A stretch of DNA of 6,437 nt from Bacteroidales bacterium (GTDB lineage: Bacteria; Bacteroidota; Bacteroidia; Bacteroidales; Muribaculaceae): positions 1-6,437 of the forward strand of contig CAAGGJ010000101.1 of the NCBI GenBank assembly GCA_900769345.1, read 5' to 3'. Below are positions 1 through 5,794 of the stretch, in pieces. Every line of letters begins with the position of its first letter. The stretch's first letter is position 1. The notes under the pieces were generated by a model that ran no database searches, was not told the origin of the DNA, and was given only the letters and a program-made list of their open reading frames with translations. The position numbers were made by a program, and so were the translations under genes.

Positions 1-46
1 CCAACTGGAACATAGGAGCATACTTAAATTCAGGAGTTTGTGCCAT
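1..46 (-). CDS. Fumarate hydratase class I, N-terminal fragment (tentative)
   Basis: The start codon is the complement of 44-46, and 15 codons run off the left edge in frame, reading MAQTPEFKYAPMFQL. The segment EFKYAPMFQL resembles the start of the iron-sulfur-dependent class I fumarases (E. coli FumA/FumB begin with a similar F-x-Y-x-x-x-F-x-L stretch), which interconvert fumarate and malate. In anaerobic Bacteroidales this enzyme serves the reductive branch of the citric acid cycle that ends in succinate. The family match is from memory over only about ten residues, so the function is tentative, although a real gene start here is likely. It lies downstream of rluA on the same strand. A leader of about 100 bases and a likely terminator separate the two, so it is probably transcribed separately. 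Confidence 0.5.
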   Translation of the reverse strand, partial: MAQTPEFKYAPMFQL

Positions 47-147
47 GTGTTTAGTATTATTATAGTTTATATTATTGTTGTTTTCTCACCACATCAAGCA
101 AAGCGAACGCTCAGTGCACACCCGCCCCACTTTCATTTGATTACTGC

Positions 148-185
148 AAAAATAGAAAACTTTCCACACCTATGGAAATTTTTCT
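148..185 (-). terminator. Intrinsic terminator of the rluA-type gene
   Basis: Read on the minus strand, two arms of 13 bases (180-185/173-178 against 161-166/154-159, with one mismatch at 160/179) form a hairpin with a 6-base loop (167-172). It is followed by A and five U (148-153). It begins about 43 bases after the pseudouridine synthase stop codon. The stem is AT-rich, which lowers its predicted strength. Confidence 0.55.
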
Positions 186-228
186 CAGCAAAATATTCGT
201 CGGCTCGGGGCAAATATTCTTTGCCGGG

Positions 229-912
229 TCAGCCCTGCTCCACGGCTTGGGCGAGGGCTTGCCATAGATTGTCGTTTGGCACTGGGGCTGTTACGTCGAT
301 TTCGATGCCGCTTACGGGGTGGGTAAACTGCACGCGATGGCTCTGCAGGCATATCCCGCCGTCGGGATTGCTGCGCTGAGCGCCATATTTCAAGTCGCCC
401 TTGATGGGGCAACCTATTGCCGATAGCTGCACGCGTATCTGATGCTTGCGGCCTGTGAGCAGATTCACTTCGAGCAGCGTATAATTGTCGCTATGGGCTA
501 TCACGCGATACTTCAAAACAGCCTTCTGACTGTCGGGCTTCTTGGTGTCCCACGCTCGCGACTTATTGGTGCGCTCGGTGGTGGTGATGTAATGCGTGAG
601 GGTGTCCTCCATCTTCTTGGGGCAGTTTTTCACTATCGCCCAATAGGTCTTATGCACCTTCCCCTCGCGAAACAGCTCATTCATGCGCGACAGTCCTTTG
701 CTGGTCTTGGCAAACACCACCAAACCGCTCACAGGACGGTCGATGCGATGCGTCACACCGCAAAACACGTTGCCGGGCTTGTTATATTTTTCCTTAAGCC
801 ACTGCTTTAGGGTCTCCACCAGCGGCTCATCACCTGTTTTGTCGCCCTGAACTATCTCGCCAACGGCTTTGTTCACTATTATTATATGATTATCTTCGTA
901 TACTACTTCCAT
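229..912 (-). CDS. RluA-family RNA pseudouridine synthase
   Basis: This 227-residue cytoplasmic enzyme isomerises specific uridines to pseudouridine in rRNA or tRNA. The catalytic signature HRIDRPVSGL lies at residues 55-64, with Asp58 the expected nucleophile (family consensus HRLDRxxSG). Other family blocks are KTYWAIV (88-94), the LLTGRKHQIRVQLS segment (151-164, whose Arg/His/Gln residues line the RNA-binding active site) and a GCPIKGDLKYGA block (167-178). There is no N-terminal S4 RNA-binding domain, since the catalytic domain starts at once. That puts it with short RluA/TruC-like members rather than RluC/RluD. The sequence does not reveal which uridine it modifies. The start at 912 fits the family N-terminus (MEVVYEDNHIIIVNK) and sits about 27 bases after a perfect promoter -7 element. 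It appears to be monocistronic. Confidence 0.93.
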   Translation of the reverse strand: MEVVYEDNHIIIVNKAVGEIVQGDKTGDEPLVETLKQWLKEKYNKPGNVFCGVTHRIDRPVSGLVVFAKTSKGLSRMNELFREGKVHKTYWAIVKNCPKKMEDTLTHYITTTERTNKSRAWDTKKPDSQKAVLKYRVIAHSDNYTLLEVNLLTGRKHQIRVQLSAIGCPIKGDLKYGAQRSNPDGGICLQSHRVQFTHPVSGIEIDVTAPVPNDNLWQALAQAVEQG

Positions 913-938
913 TTCTTATTGTTAATCGCAATTTTTCA

Positions 939-970
939 CAAAATTACAACCTTTCGGGTGCATATTCAAA
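939..970 (-). promoter_or_regulatory. Bacteroidota-type promoter of the rluA-type gene
   Basis: On the minus strand a perfect -33 TTTG (967-970) and a perfect -7 TAATTTTG (939-946) are separated by exactly 20 bases. This matches the Bacteroides primary sigma factor consensus (TTTG, 19-21 bp, TAnnTTTG). It implies a 5' leader of roughly 20 bases before the ATG at 912. Confidence 0.8.
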
Positions 971-1009
971 TATTTTAAGCCGCTAATACCCATTTTTCTC
1001 TGTAATACA

Positions 1010-1041
1010 CTTGTCATTCAATCCGTTAAGCACTAACTTTG
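1010..1041 (+). promoter_or_regulatory. Bacteroidota-type promoter, upstream of the tRNA (P1)
   Basis: CTTG (1010-1013) lies 20 bases before a perfect -7 TAACTTTG (1034-1041). Transcription would start near 1047. No credible protein gene lies between here and the tRNA at 1169, so this may be a second, distal promoter for tRNA-fMet giving a leader of about 120 bases, or a promoter for a short untranslated RNA. Confidence 0.55.
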
Positions 1042-1126
1042 CTGTTTTACAACACTCCCTCTCCCTAATACTTAAGCCGAAAAATGCTAAAAAATTATGC
1101 TTTAAAACATTTTTTCTTTAAAAAAA

Positions 1127-1158
1127 TTTGGAAATTCAAAATAAGGTTCGTACCTTTG
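1127..1158 (+). promoter_or_regulatory. Bacteroidota-type promoter of tRNA-fMet (P2)
   Basis: A perfect TTTG (1127-1130) lies 20 bases before a perfect -7 TACCTTTG (1151-1158). The -7 element ends 10 bases before the first base of the tRNA, so transcripts would carry only a few extra 5' nucleotides for RNase P to remove. It is the main candidate promoter of the tRNA gene. Confidence 0.85.
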
Positions 1159-1168
1159 CACTCGAAAT

Positions 1169-1243
<75 letters not shown>

Positions 1244-1246
1244 AGT

Positions 1247-1279
1247 GGAAGTTCAGACAGACTCTGAGCTTCCTTTTTT
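1247..1279 (+). terminator. Intrinsic terminator of the tRNA-fMet gene
   Basis: An 11-bp stem (1247-1257 with 1263-1273, one G-U pair) closes a 5-base loop (1258-1262). A run of six T (1274-1279) follows immediately. It starts three bases after the CCA end of the tRNA and is a textbook Rho-independent terminator on the plus strand. Confidence 0.9.
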
Positions 1280-1300
1280 ATTGCACAAGCCAAGCACTCA

Positions 1301-1335
1301 GAGAGCCCGGAGCTTTCAAAATGCTCCGAGCTCTC
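1301..1335 (-). terminator. GC-rich hairpin at the 3' end of the GH120 transcript
   Basis: Two 13-base arms (1301-1313 and 1323-1335) pair with one mismatch around a 9-base loop. The hairpin lies 17 bases after the GH120 stop codon, between two convergent genes. No U-tract follows directly on either strand; the minus strand continues with mixed sequence. It may therefore be a weak terminator or a 3'-end stabilising structure rather than a classical terminator. The inverted repeat is clear, but its role is inferred from position. Confidence 0.45.
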
Positions 1336-1352
1336 CAAGTAATCTTCAAAAT

Positions 1353-3596
1353 TTATTTCTTAGGCCAAACTTTCCACTCATTGGCACCATTCTTTTTCAC
1401 TTCGAATGCGCCGGGATAGGGATTGCCTTTTCGTTTGACGCCCATATAGTCGCGGTCGATTTGGAATGGCGAACCGTCGGGATTGGTAAACGCCTGATTA
1501 GGTATCTGTGCCTTATCGAGGTTGCTCGACTTAACCATAGCGCGCTTCTCGGCAGTTTTCCATTTTTCACTCACGTCCATTGTGAGATACCAGCCATCTT
1601 CTTTTTCCACCAACTTCACATCGGGATTAAATCCGCTCTCAGCAGCCGCCACATTGCCTTTGCATCGTATTGGCAGGCCGGGCTCGTCAAAATGATCGAA
1701 ATCGGCATTGGCGGTGATGAGATTGTTGATGCACTGCAAGTCACCGCCCGGATTTGACTCTTTTCCTATCGAGGTTGTACTGTGGGGCTTATATACATAG
1801 GTAAGGCGTCCGCCGGCACATCGGTCGCGTCCGCCGCCTATTTTACCATTTATCAAGTTGTGAACACACGCCACGCCTTGCGAACTAAGATTCAACGCAT
1901 TGGGCGAAAGGAAAATATTGTTAGCCACCAAAGCCGGACCGTGGCACACTTCCATAAACAAGTCCTCGCAATCGTTGTTGTCGTGGAAAAGATTGCCCGT
2001 AACCTGTATTCCCTGTGACCCCCAATCGAGCCACATACCGCGTATGGTGCGATAGATGTGATTGTTGCGCAAGATGGCATCTACGGCAAAGTGCAACTTT
2101 ATGCCTGCCATTTCTTCGCCTGTGAATGTCTCATCGATGCAAATATCGTGTATCTCATTGTCCTCTATAAGGCTGAATGCCGCACCGCTACACCCCACTA
2201 TGCCCACTTGGCCACATTCGTAGATGTGATTGCCACGAACTATGTGAAATCCGGTCTCTTCTTTGTTCCATGACGCATTTTCGAAGTAATCCTTGAGTTG
2301 TTCCACAGTCTGACCGCCGTTTGGCTCGGCATATACTTCGGGTGGCAATGTCTGATAGTGGTGTGAGTGTCCGAAGGTGCTGCGACCTAAAGCCACACCG
2401 GCACAACGCGAATTGCGTATCACATTATTCTCTATTATCCAACCCTTGGCCCAGCGGGTACCTATCAATCCCGGTTGTTGGGATGATGGTGGTGCCCAAT
2501 TGGTGGCGGCATTTTCCATAACGAAGCCGCGCACGGTGATGTAATTCACTCCGGCTTGGTCGGGATAGAACACTTGCGGGTGCACTGCCACTTCCACCGA
2601 ACCATTATTCGGGTCGGTTCCGGCAGGGAATTGCGCCCAAATGGTGGTCTTGCCATCGATTTTTTGCGCCGGTGCTTTTGTGATAAGGCAAATATTATGC
2701 TTGCCCGATAACGGGCGATTCATTTTCAAAGGGAATACTGCAAAATTTTCCCAATCGCCGGTATTGGTCACCATAGCGCTGCCCAAATATTCGCCATCGG
2801 CTCTGTCGAGGCGCATCTCCACTATTCCGCCTTTGGCCAATGTGGCTGCTTGAAAATATAGTGTGTCGGATTTCTCGCCGAAGTCGAGACCGTCGAAATG
2901 CATCACCGAACCGTCCTTGAGATAGCCGAAAGGCCAACGGTCGATAATTGCAATACATATTGCTTGATCGCCATTTTCCACCGATGCTTGCATCGAAGTC
3001 AATTTCTCGCCTTTCGACGGACGAGCCCATTCAAAGTTCATCAACACGGGTCCGCCGTTGCCATCGGCCTCGGCATACCACTTGGGTTCGCCGTTAATGG
3101 CGCGCAGTACCTCATCTTTTGAGAATATTTCGCGCAAGCGTTTACCGTTGAGATACACGCTGCCTGTGTGATTTGGCCGTCCATGACCGTGATACCAGCT
3201 GCCATACAATTGTTCATCGAATGGATTGTTCTCGCCGAAAAATGAGTTGGGCAAAGTCACGCTCCAAGTGTTTTCGCCCACTTTCTTCCAACTGTCAACC
3301 TTTTCCGAACCGGTTATTACCACACGCTCACCCGGAGCGGCTTGATAAGTGATTCGAGCTCGGTCGGATGTTCCTCCGCGTGGCGGAACTACGCGTTCGC
3401 GATACACACCTTCGTGCACAGTGATTACATCGCCGGGCATAGCCACTCGAGCCGCACTCATTATTGTCTTAAACGGCTGATCGGCTGTTCCTTTGTTTCG
3501 GTCATCGCCTTTCGATTGCGACACATGATACTCTGTTTGCGCCGCTGCAGAAAATGCCATCAGCGCTGAGATAATGATTAATGATATTCTATTCAT
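1353..3596 (-). CDS. Secreted GH120-family beta-xylosidase with inserted CBM6-like domain
   Basis: This 747-residue protein has a Sec signal peptide (residues 1 to about 19, hydrophobic IIISALMAF, then AAA before Gln20) and should act outside the cytoplasm. The mature part starts with the right-handed beta-helix opening of GH120 (PFKTIMSAARVAMPGD, 41-56, then HEGVYRE and PRGGTSDRARITY). GH120 enzymes release xylose from xylo-oligosaccharides with retention of configuration. The family's catalytic pair is visible: Asp524 in GMWLDW (nucleophile) and Glu549 in DLFMEVCHGP (acid/base), corresponding by my recollection to D382 and E405 of the Thermoanaerobacterium enzyme XylC. Other shared blocks are QPGLIGTRWAKGWIIENN (374-391) and the C-terminal GNPYPGAFE. 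Residues about 182-311 are an extra domain absent from XylC as I recall it. There is no T9SS sorting tail and no lipobox. No convincing promoter lies in the 75 bases before the start, so read-through from the TSCPD gene is likely. Substrate is assigned by family only. Confidence 0.8.
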   Translation of the reverse strand: MNRISLIIISALMAFSAAAQTEYHVSQSKGDDRNKGTADQPFKTIMSAARVAMPGDVITVHEGVYRERVVPPRGGTSDRARITYQAAPGERVVITGSEKVDSWKKVGENTWSVTLPNSFFGENNPFDEQLYGSWYHGHGRPNHTGSVYLNGKRLREIFSKDEVLRAINGEPKWYAEADGNGGPVLMNFEWARPSKGEKLTSMQASVENGDQAICIAIIDRWPFGYLKDGSVMHFDGLDFGEKSDTLYFQAATLAKGGIVEMRLDRADGEYLGSAMVTNTGDWENFAVFPLKMNRPLSGKHNICLITKAPAQKIDGKTTIWAQFPAGTDPNNGSVEVAVHPQVFYPDQAGVNYITVRGFVMENAATNWAPPSSQQPGLIGTRWAKGWIIENNVIRNSRCAGVALGRSTFGHSHHYQTLPPEVYAEPNGGQTVEQLKDYFENASWNKEETGFHIVRGNHIYECGQVGIVGCSGAAFSLIEDNEIHDICIDETFTGEEMAGIKLHFAVDAILRNNHIYRTIRGMWLDWGSQGIQVTGNLFHDNNDCEDLFMEVCHGPALVANNIFLSPNALNLSSQGVACVHNLINGKIGGGRDRCAGGRLTYVYKPHSTTSIGKESNPGGDLQCINNLITANADFDHFDEPGLPIRCKGNVAAAESGFNPDVKLVEKEDGWYLTMDVSEKWKTAEKRAMVKSSNLDKAQIPNQAFTNPDGSPFQIDRDYMGVKRKGNPYPGAFEVKKNGANEWKVWPKK
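2664..3053 (-). other. CBM6-like beta-sandwich inserted within GH120 (residues about 182-311)
   Basis: The GH120 alignment is interrupted after KWYAEADGN (172-180) and resumes at GKTTIWAQFPAGTDPN (315-330), which in XylC-type proteins are nearly adjacent. The intervening stretch has CBM6-type features: MHFDGLDFG (232-240), VEMRLDRADGEYLGSAMV (259-276), TGDWENFAV (279-287) and PLSGKHNICLITK (295-307). These echo the family's ieirlD..G..iG, TGgW and l.sG.H.lyl motifs. CBM6 modules are calcium-stabilised beta-sandwiches that bind xylan, beta-glucans or related chains. Boundaries are approximate and ligand binding is not shown. The assignment rests on pattern recognition without a profile search. 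Confidence 0.6.
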
Positions 3597-3671
3597 AAAA
3601 ACAATATTTAGTTTATCAGATTCTAAAAAGCAAACTCTGAGAGCTCCTAACCCTCAAAGTAAAGCCCCACC

Positions 3672-3920
3672 CTATTGCTCACGCATTTCTTGGAGAGCTG
3701 TCGCGAGCTGGTCGGGGCACGATGTAGGCTTTGCGCCGCAGCGTATGCCTTTGAGGCGTTCCACCACATCTTCCACCTTCATGCCGCGTATCAAGCTGCA
3801 GATGCCTTGCAGATTGCCATTGCATCCGCCATGAAAGCGCACTTCCTTCACACATCCGTTCTCTGTCTCTATCTCAAATGCCTGGCAACATGTGCCACTT
3901 GTAAAATATACTTTTTTCAT
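3672..3920 (-). CDS. TSCPD-domain protein (TIGR03905-like), small cysteine-rich
   Basis: This 82-residue protein carries the family-defining motif TSCPDQ at residues 66-71, plus SGTCC (8-12), HGGCNGN (30-36) and CG at 61-62. It therefore has seven cysteines (11, 12, 23, 33, 41, 61, 68) in a short chain. The TSCPD domain also occurs at the C-terminus of B12-dependent class II ribonucleotide reductases. Stand-alone members of this size are common in anaerobes and, to my knowledge, have no established function. The conserved cysteines suggest metal binding or redox work, but that is inference. There is no signal peptide, so it should be cytoplasmic. The length is normal for the stand-alone family. 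It has its own promoter and a hairpin-containing leader. GH120 follows 75 bases downstream on the same strand with no terminator seen between them. Confidence 0.88.
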   Translation of the reverse strand: MKKVYFTSGTCCQAFEIETENGCVKEVRFHGGCNGNLQGICSLIRGMKVEDVVERLKGIRCGAKPTSCPDQLATALQEMREQ

Positions 3921-3958
3921 CGTTATTATTTCTATAATTATCTTCCAATCAGCACACC

Positions 3959-3978
3959 AACGCCACTGTTATGGCGCT
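3959..3978 (-). promoter_or_regulatory. Hairpin in the 5' leader of the TSCPD gene
   Basis: On the minus strand a 7-bp stem (3972-3978 with 3959-3965, one G-U pair) closes a 6-base loop. It lies between the predicted transcription start (near 3987) and the ATG at 3920, about 38 bases before the start codon. It could stabilise the message or be part of a small control element. No known riboswitch pattern is recognised. Confidence 0.4.
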
Positions 3979-3992
3979 CGGGCTTAACTTAA

Positions 3993-4024
3993 CAAAGTTA
4001 CTCAATCTTTTTGATTTCCACAAC
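3993..4024 (-). promoter_or_regulatory. Bacteroidota-type promoter of the TSCPD gene
   Basis: On the minus strand GTTG (4021-4024) lies 20 bases before a perfect -7 TAACTTTG (3993-4000). It sits just downstream of the fabG terminator and would give a leader of about 65 bases. It may also supply the transcript for GH120. Confidence 0.7.
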
Positions 4025-4045
4025 ACTCGTTGTGCCTGCTCTCAT

Positions 4046-4085
4046 AAAAAAAAGCAGAGGAGTCGCACCATTGTGATGCAACTCC
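4046..4085 (-). terminator. Intrinsic terminator of the tetR-fabG operon
   Basis: On the minus strand an 11-bp stem (4075-4085 with 4059-4069, two G-U pairs) closes a 5-base loop (4070-4074). Five bases later come eight consecutive U (4046-4053). The hairpin starts 37 bases after the fabG stop. The short gap between stem and U-tract is slightly non-ideal. Confidence 0.75.
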
Positions 4086-4121
4086 ACCTAATTATAAAAT
4101 GTTCTTCTACTTTATGCAAAA

Positions 4122-4868
4122 TTACATATTCATACCGCCATCCACTTGGATAACTTGACCAGATACGTAAGATGACATATCGCTTGCCAAGAATGTAGCC
4201 ACATTGGCAATATCTTCCACTTGACCGCCACGGCGCAATGGAATCTTTTGGCACCATTCTTTGCGTACTTCTTCAGGAAGTGCTGCTGTCATGGCTGTCT
4301 CGATGAAGCCCGGAGCGATAGCGTTGGCGCGTATGCCGCGTGAACCCACTTCCTGTGCAATACTCTTGGCGAGTGCTATCAAACCGGCTTTCGACGATGC
4401 ATAGTTGGCTTGACCGGCGTTACCGTGAACACCTACCACCGATGCCATGTTGATTATCGAACCGCTGCGTTGACGCATCATGATAGGAAGACATGCATGG
4501 ATGAAGTTGAAGGCCGACTTCAAGTTTACTGCTATTACTGCATCCCATTGAACTTCGGTCATGCGCATCATCAAGCCGTCCTTGGTGATACCTGCATTGT
4601 TTACAAGAATATCGATGTGGCCGAAATCAGCCTTTATTTGTTCTACTACTTGGTGAGTTTCATCGAAGTTTGCTGCGTTTGAAGCATAACCCTTTGCCTT
4701 TACTCCGAAAGCTGCAATTTCTGCTTCGGTTGCTTTACCATTTTCATCTATAACAAGGTCGGTGAAAGCCACATCTGCACCTTCTTGCGCAAACTTGAGG
4801 GCGATAGCCTTACCAATACCACGGGCAGCACCAGTCACAAGTGCCACTTTACCTTCTAATAGTTTCAT
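4122..4868 (-). CDS. fabG: 3-oxoacyl-[acyl-carrier-protein] reductase FabG
   Basis: This 248-residue short-chain dehydrogenase/reductase has the usual FabG length. It catalyses the NADPH-dependent reduction of 3-oxoacyl-ACP to 3-hydroxyacyl-ACP, the first reduction of each fatty-acid elongation cycle, in the cytoplasm as a tetramer. Visible motifs are the nucleotide-binding TGAARGIG (12-19), NNAG (90-93), Asn115 in VNLKSAF, the catalytic Ser143, Tyr156 and Lys160 (YASSK), IAPGFIETAMT (184-194) and the C-terminal VDGGMNM. The full catalytic tetrad Asn-Ser-Tyr-Lys is present. Many SDRs resemble FabG, but the whole-length match, including the DIANVATFLASDMSSYVSGQ segment, favours the true enzyme. 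It lies 68 bases after tetR on the same strand with no TTTG/TAnnTTTG promoter between, so the two are probably co-transcribed. Confidence 0.92.
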   Translation of the reverse strand: MKLLEGKVALVTGAARGIGKAIALKFAQEGADVAFTDLVIDENGKATEAEIAAFGVKAKGYASNAANFDETHQVVEQIKADFGHIDILVNNAGITKDGLMMRMTEVQWDAVIAVNLKSAFNFIHACLPIMMRQRSGSIINMASVVGVHGNAGQANYASSKAGLIALAKSIAQEVGSRGIRANAIAPGFIETAMTAALPEEVRKEWCQKIPLRRGGQVEDIANVATFLASDMSSYVSGQVIQVDGGMNM

Positions 4869-4936
4869 TGCTAATAATTGTTTTTTAGTGTTATTATTCT
4901 AAATAATCTTTGTTATCTCCTATTAATTTTAATCTC

Positions 4937-5548
4937 TCACACCTCTTTCTCTCCGGCATTATTGTTCTTGCGGGCTATGCCGTTGAGTATAAAGTCGTGA
5001 ATATATTCGCGAAGCTTGTTCTTCTCGATGTCCATATCGGCAAAACTATCGCGCACGTATGGCACGTCGAGTCCCTGCAAACACAGCAGCATTACACGAG
5101 CAGTCTTGTCGATGTGCTTGATGCTGAATGTGCCTTTTTCAACACCTTCTTTGAGGATGCTCATCAGCACCGAACATTCTTGACTCAATGTGCCGCGTCG
5201 GGCACGCTCAACCTTGCGCACATCGCGAAAAAATCCGGCTCTCAGCGAACCGTTACGGGTGACGAGTTCCTTTATCGCCTCGAAACGCACGAAGATAAAA
5301 TTCATCAATTTCTCCTCGGGCGACACTTCTTGTGCCGGTATCACACTCAAGCGCTCCACTATGAGTTCGCTCTCGTTTTTCACCACTGCATTATAGATGT
5401 CGCGCTTACTCTTAAAATAGGTGTAGATAGTGCGTCGACCTTTCTCCGAAGCCGATGCAATATCGTTCATTGTGGTGTTTTCCACGCCTTTATGCGCAAA
5501 CAATTGGCGTGCCACTTCTATCAATTTTTCTCTCGTTTTCGACACCAT
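4937..5548 (-). CDS. TetR/AcrR-family transcriptional regulator
   Basis: This 203-residue protein has the size of a standard TetR repressor. The N-terminal DNA-binding domain shows the typical order: helix 1 TREKLIEVARQLFAHKG (5-21), then TTMNDIASASEKGRRTIYTYFKSKRDIY (25-52), which includes the helix-turn-helix and recognition helix. The remaining 150 residues form the poorly conserved ligand-binding and dimerisation region. The effector cannot be read from sequence. It precedes fabG on the same strand, so it may respond to acyl-ACP, acyl-CoA or fatty-acid status, or to membrane stress, but that is inferred from neighbourhood only. A 19-bp palindrome lies 30 bases upstream of the start and overlaps a candidate promoter, which suggests autoregulation. 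The ATG at 5548 leaves the usual short arm before helix 1, and no alternative in-frame start is seen nearby upstream. Confidence 0.92.
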   Translation of the reverse strand: MVSKTREKLIEVARQLFAHKGVENTTMNDIASASEKGRRTIYTYFKSKRDIYNAVVKNESELIVERLSVIPAQEVSPEEKLMNFIFVRFEAIKELVTRNGSLRAGFFRDVRKVERARRGTLSQECSVLMSILKEGVEKGTFSIKHIDKTARVMLLCLQGLDVPYVRDSFADMDIEKNKLREYIHDFILNGIARKNNNAGEKEV

Positions 5549-5577
5549 ATTTTCGATGTAAGCTAAACTCTCGTCAC

Positions 5578-5596
5578 TATTTTCGCTGCGAAATTA
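5578..5596. promoter_or_regulatory. Palindrome, candidate TetR-family operator
   Basis: The 19 bases read TATTTTCGCTGCGAAATTA: TTTCGC and GCGAAA are perfect inverted arms around a central T, extended by TA/TA after one mismatched pair. Size and symmetry fit a TetR dimer site. It overlaps the candidate -7 element of tetR, so a bound dimer would block transcription. Binding by the adjacent regulator is inferred. Confidence 0.5.
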
Positions 5597-5623
5597 CTCA
5601 AAAAAGATGAGATACACAACAAA
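5589..5623 (-). promoter_or_regulatory. Candidate promoter of the tetR-fabG operon
   Basis: On the minus strand a perfect TTTG (5620-5623) is followed after 23 bases by TAATTTCG (5589-5596), which matches TAnnTTTG at five of six positions. The spacing is two to three bases longer than usual, so this is weaker than the other promoters in the window. A regulated promoter with a poor spacer is plausible. Confidence 0.35.
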
Positions 5624-5690
5624 TACCCCTCTTAACCACTGATTTTCAATACCGATTACTCCCGTCAAGCCCTGCCGCCACTCTCTCTTT

Positions 5691-5703
5691 TGACATCTTG
5701 TCA
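5691..5703. repeat. Short inverted repeat upstream of the GH20 promoter
   Basis: TGACA and TGTCA are perfect 5-base arms around TCT. The element lies 18 bases before the candidate -33 box of the hexosaminidase gene, where an activator could bind. CTTGTCACTT (5697-5706) recurs nearly exactly as CTTGTCGCTT (5721-5730), 24 bases on. Such short repeats can arise by chance. Confidence 0.25.
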
Positions 5704-5720
5704 CTTATAGCCGCCAAATG

Positions 5721-5752
5721 CTTGTCGCTTTAGATTTTTTGCCGTATCTTTA
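5721..5752 (+). promoter_or_regulatory. Bacteroidota-type promoter of the GH20 gene
   Basis: CTTG (5721-5724) lies 20 bases before TATCTTTA (5745-5752), which matches the -7 consensus TAnnTTTG except for its last base. The predicted start gives an AT-rich leader of about 35 bases before the ATG at 5795, without a Shine-Dalgarno sequence. Confidence 0.55.
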
Positions 5753-5794
5753 CGCATAATTCCATTGATATTCAACATTAACTTTAATTATACG

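Noticed and set aside
99..111. Possible promoter TCGCTTTG (minus strand, 99-106) with palindrome AGCGAACGCT for the fumarase-like gene
   Set aside because: The -7-like box fits five of six positions, but no TTTG-like element lies at the expected distance upstream. The 10-bp palindrome is short enough to be chance.
201..234. Hairpin GGCAAA/TTTGCC (209-214 with 220-225) at the end of the rluA-type gene
   Set aside because: It lies across or next to the stop codon and has no U-tract. The hairpin at 148-185 is the better terminator candidate.
38..379. A 113-codon plus-strand frame at the left end
   Set aside because: It overlaps the real minus-strand rluA-type gene, its terminator and the fumarase-like start, and shows no recognisable domain.
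1245..1757. A 170-codon plus-strand frame opposite the GH120 C-terminus
   Set aside because: It starts inside the tRNA terminator and runs antisense to a well-supported enzyme, with no domain features.
3597..3671. Possible promoter for GH120: TTTG about 21 bases before AAATATTG on the minus strand
   Set aside because: The -7 box matches only four of six positions and would place the transcript start almost on the ATG. No other good combination exists in the gap.
4910..5566. A long 218-codon plus-strand frame opposite tetR
   Set aside because: It is an antisense shadow of the clear TetR gene. Its length follows from codon bias on the other strand, and no family motif is visible.
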